Source of the DNA: Draconibacterium orientale
GTDB lineage: Bacteria; Bacteroidota; Bacteroidia; Bacteroidales; JAADGE01
Assembly: GCA_020718265.1 (NCBI GenBank)
Contig: DYSM01000126.1
Span: forward strand, 1-7,886
Length of the DNA stretch: 7,886 nt
Reading direction: 5' to 3'
Position 1 is the stretch's first letter; the number at the start of each line of letters is the position of its first letter. Both the position numbers and the translations under genes were made by a program. This document shows positions 7,648-7,886 of the stretch, one piece after another. The notes beneath the pieces are model-generated. The model worked only from the letters and a program-made list of their open reading frames with translations, was not told the DNA's origin and did no database searches.

Positions 7648-7655
7648 CAAAATTA
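7648..7655 (-). promoter_or_regulatory. Candidate -7 element for the Kelch lipoprotein-barrel operon
   Basis: Read on the minus strand, 7655-7648 is TAATTTTG, an exact match to the Bacteroidota -7 consensus TAnnTTTG, about 49 bases before the start codon, which allows a leader of roughly 40 nt. No convincing TTTG -33 element lies 17-21 bases further upstream. A second exact match, TAAATTTG at 7719-7712, has a TTTG at 7737-7734 but with a spacer of only 14. The region is A/T-rich, so either may be chance. Confidence 0.35.
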
Positions 7656-7842
7656 ATGATAAAACGAAAATATTCTATTTTTATTTATTGTTTTGGATAA
7701 AAAATGCTCAACAAATTTAATAAATTTTCAAAACAAAAACAGTACCGGGAATAAATTAGATGATAGGTTTTAATTTATTTGCATAACCGTTATTTGATAA
7801 ATCAGATTTCAATGTCGTTTAATAAAGAAATGTATTTGTTGT

Positions 7843-7867
7843 TCGGCTTAGGCTCTGCCTAAGTCGA
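7843..7867. repeat. GC-rich hairpin (11-bp stem, 3-nt loop) at the window edge
   Basis: Bases 7843-7853 (TCGGCTTAGGC) pair with 7857-7867 (GCCTAAGTCGA) across the loop TCT, with a single G-T wobble. It stands out by composition from the A/T-rich flanks. The octamer AGGCTCTG covering the right part of the left arm and the loop (7850-7857) recurs exactly as the last eight bases of the window (7879-7886). A 9-bp inverted repeat, TGATAAATC (7795-7803) and GATTTATCA (7866-7874), brackets the region. There is no T tract on either strand, so it is not a standard terminator. It could be a palindromic repeat element, the end of a mobile element, or a structure belonging to a gene beyond the window. 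Confidence 0.7.
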
Positions 7868-7886
7868 TTTATCATGACAGGCTCTG

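Noticed and set aside
7812..7862. 16-codon plus-strand reading frame running into the edge hairpin
   Set aside because: Too short, no recognisable leader-peptide features such as a run of one amino acid, and no plus-strand gene follows within the window.
1..7886. CRISPR arrays, tRNA/rRNA genes, transposases, defence genes
   Set aside because: No regular repeat-spacer pattern, tRNA-like cloverleaf, rRNA sequence or transposase or defence motif was recognised on either strand.

Overview
The window reads as chromosomal DNA from a member of the Bacteroidota, probably an uncultured or environmental Bacteroidales-like lineage. The phylum rests on several points: two proteins end in type IX secretion (T9SS) type A sorting domains; start codons lack Shine-Dalgarno sequences and sit behind A/T-rich leaders; signal peptides are short and begin MKK; a TAnnTTTG-type promoter element is present; and the domains (choice-of-anchor J, Bacteroidota-style FN3-like modules, PorT-like barrel) are typical. 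Genus or species cannot be assigned from this sequence alone.

Layout: (1) 1-1491, plus strand, is the 3' part of a large secreted protein whose 5' end lies outside the window. It has two FN3-like modules, a choice-of-anchor J (cleaved-adhesin/MAM-like) module and a T9SS sorting tail, followed by an intrinsic terminator. (2) 1625-4987, plus strand, is a complete 1120-residue secreted protein: signal peptide, conserved N-terminal segment, a long Asp-box (BNR/VPS10-like) beta-propeller region, then the same FN3-like / anchor-J / T9SS tail as the first protein, followed by a strong terminator. (3) 4988-5257 is a convergent intergenic region with that terminator and a 16-nt tandem repeat. (4) 7599 down to 5258, minus strand, is a probable two-gene operon: a Kelch-propeller lipoprotein first, then after 41 bp a small outer-membrane beta-barrel protein. 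(5) 7600-7886 is upstream of that operon and holds a candidate -7 promoter element and, at the window edge, a GC-rich hairpin whose loop-side octamer recurs in the last 8 bases.

Working together: all four products are predicted to be exported. The two plus-strand proteins should cross the outer membrane through a T9SS encoded elsewhere and be attached to or released from the surface. The minus-strand pair would be an outer-membrane-associated lipoprotein plus a barrel, possibly partners. An FN3-like module recurs in three of the four proteins. No catalytic site is recognisable, so adhesion, matrix or glycan-binding roles are inferences. I did not find a clearly new defence or mobile system; the least explained features are the edge hairpin repeat, the 16-nt tandem repeat and the lipoprotein-barrel pair.
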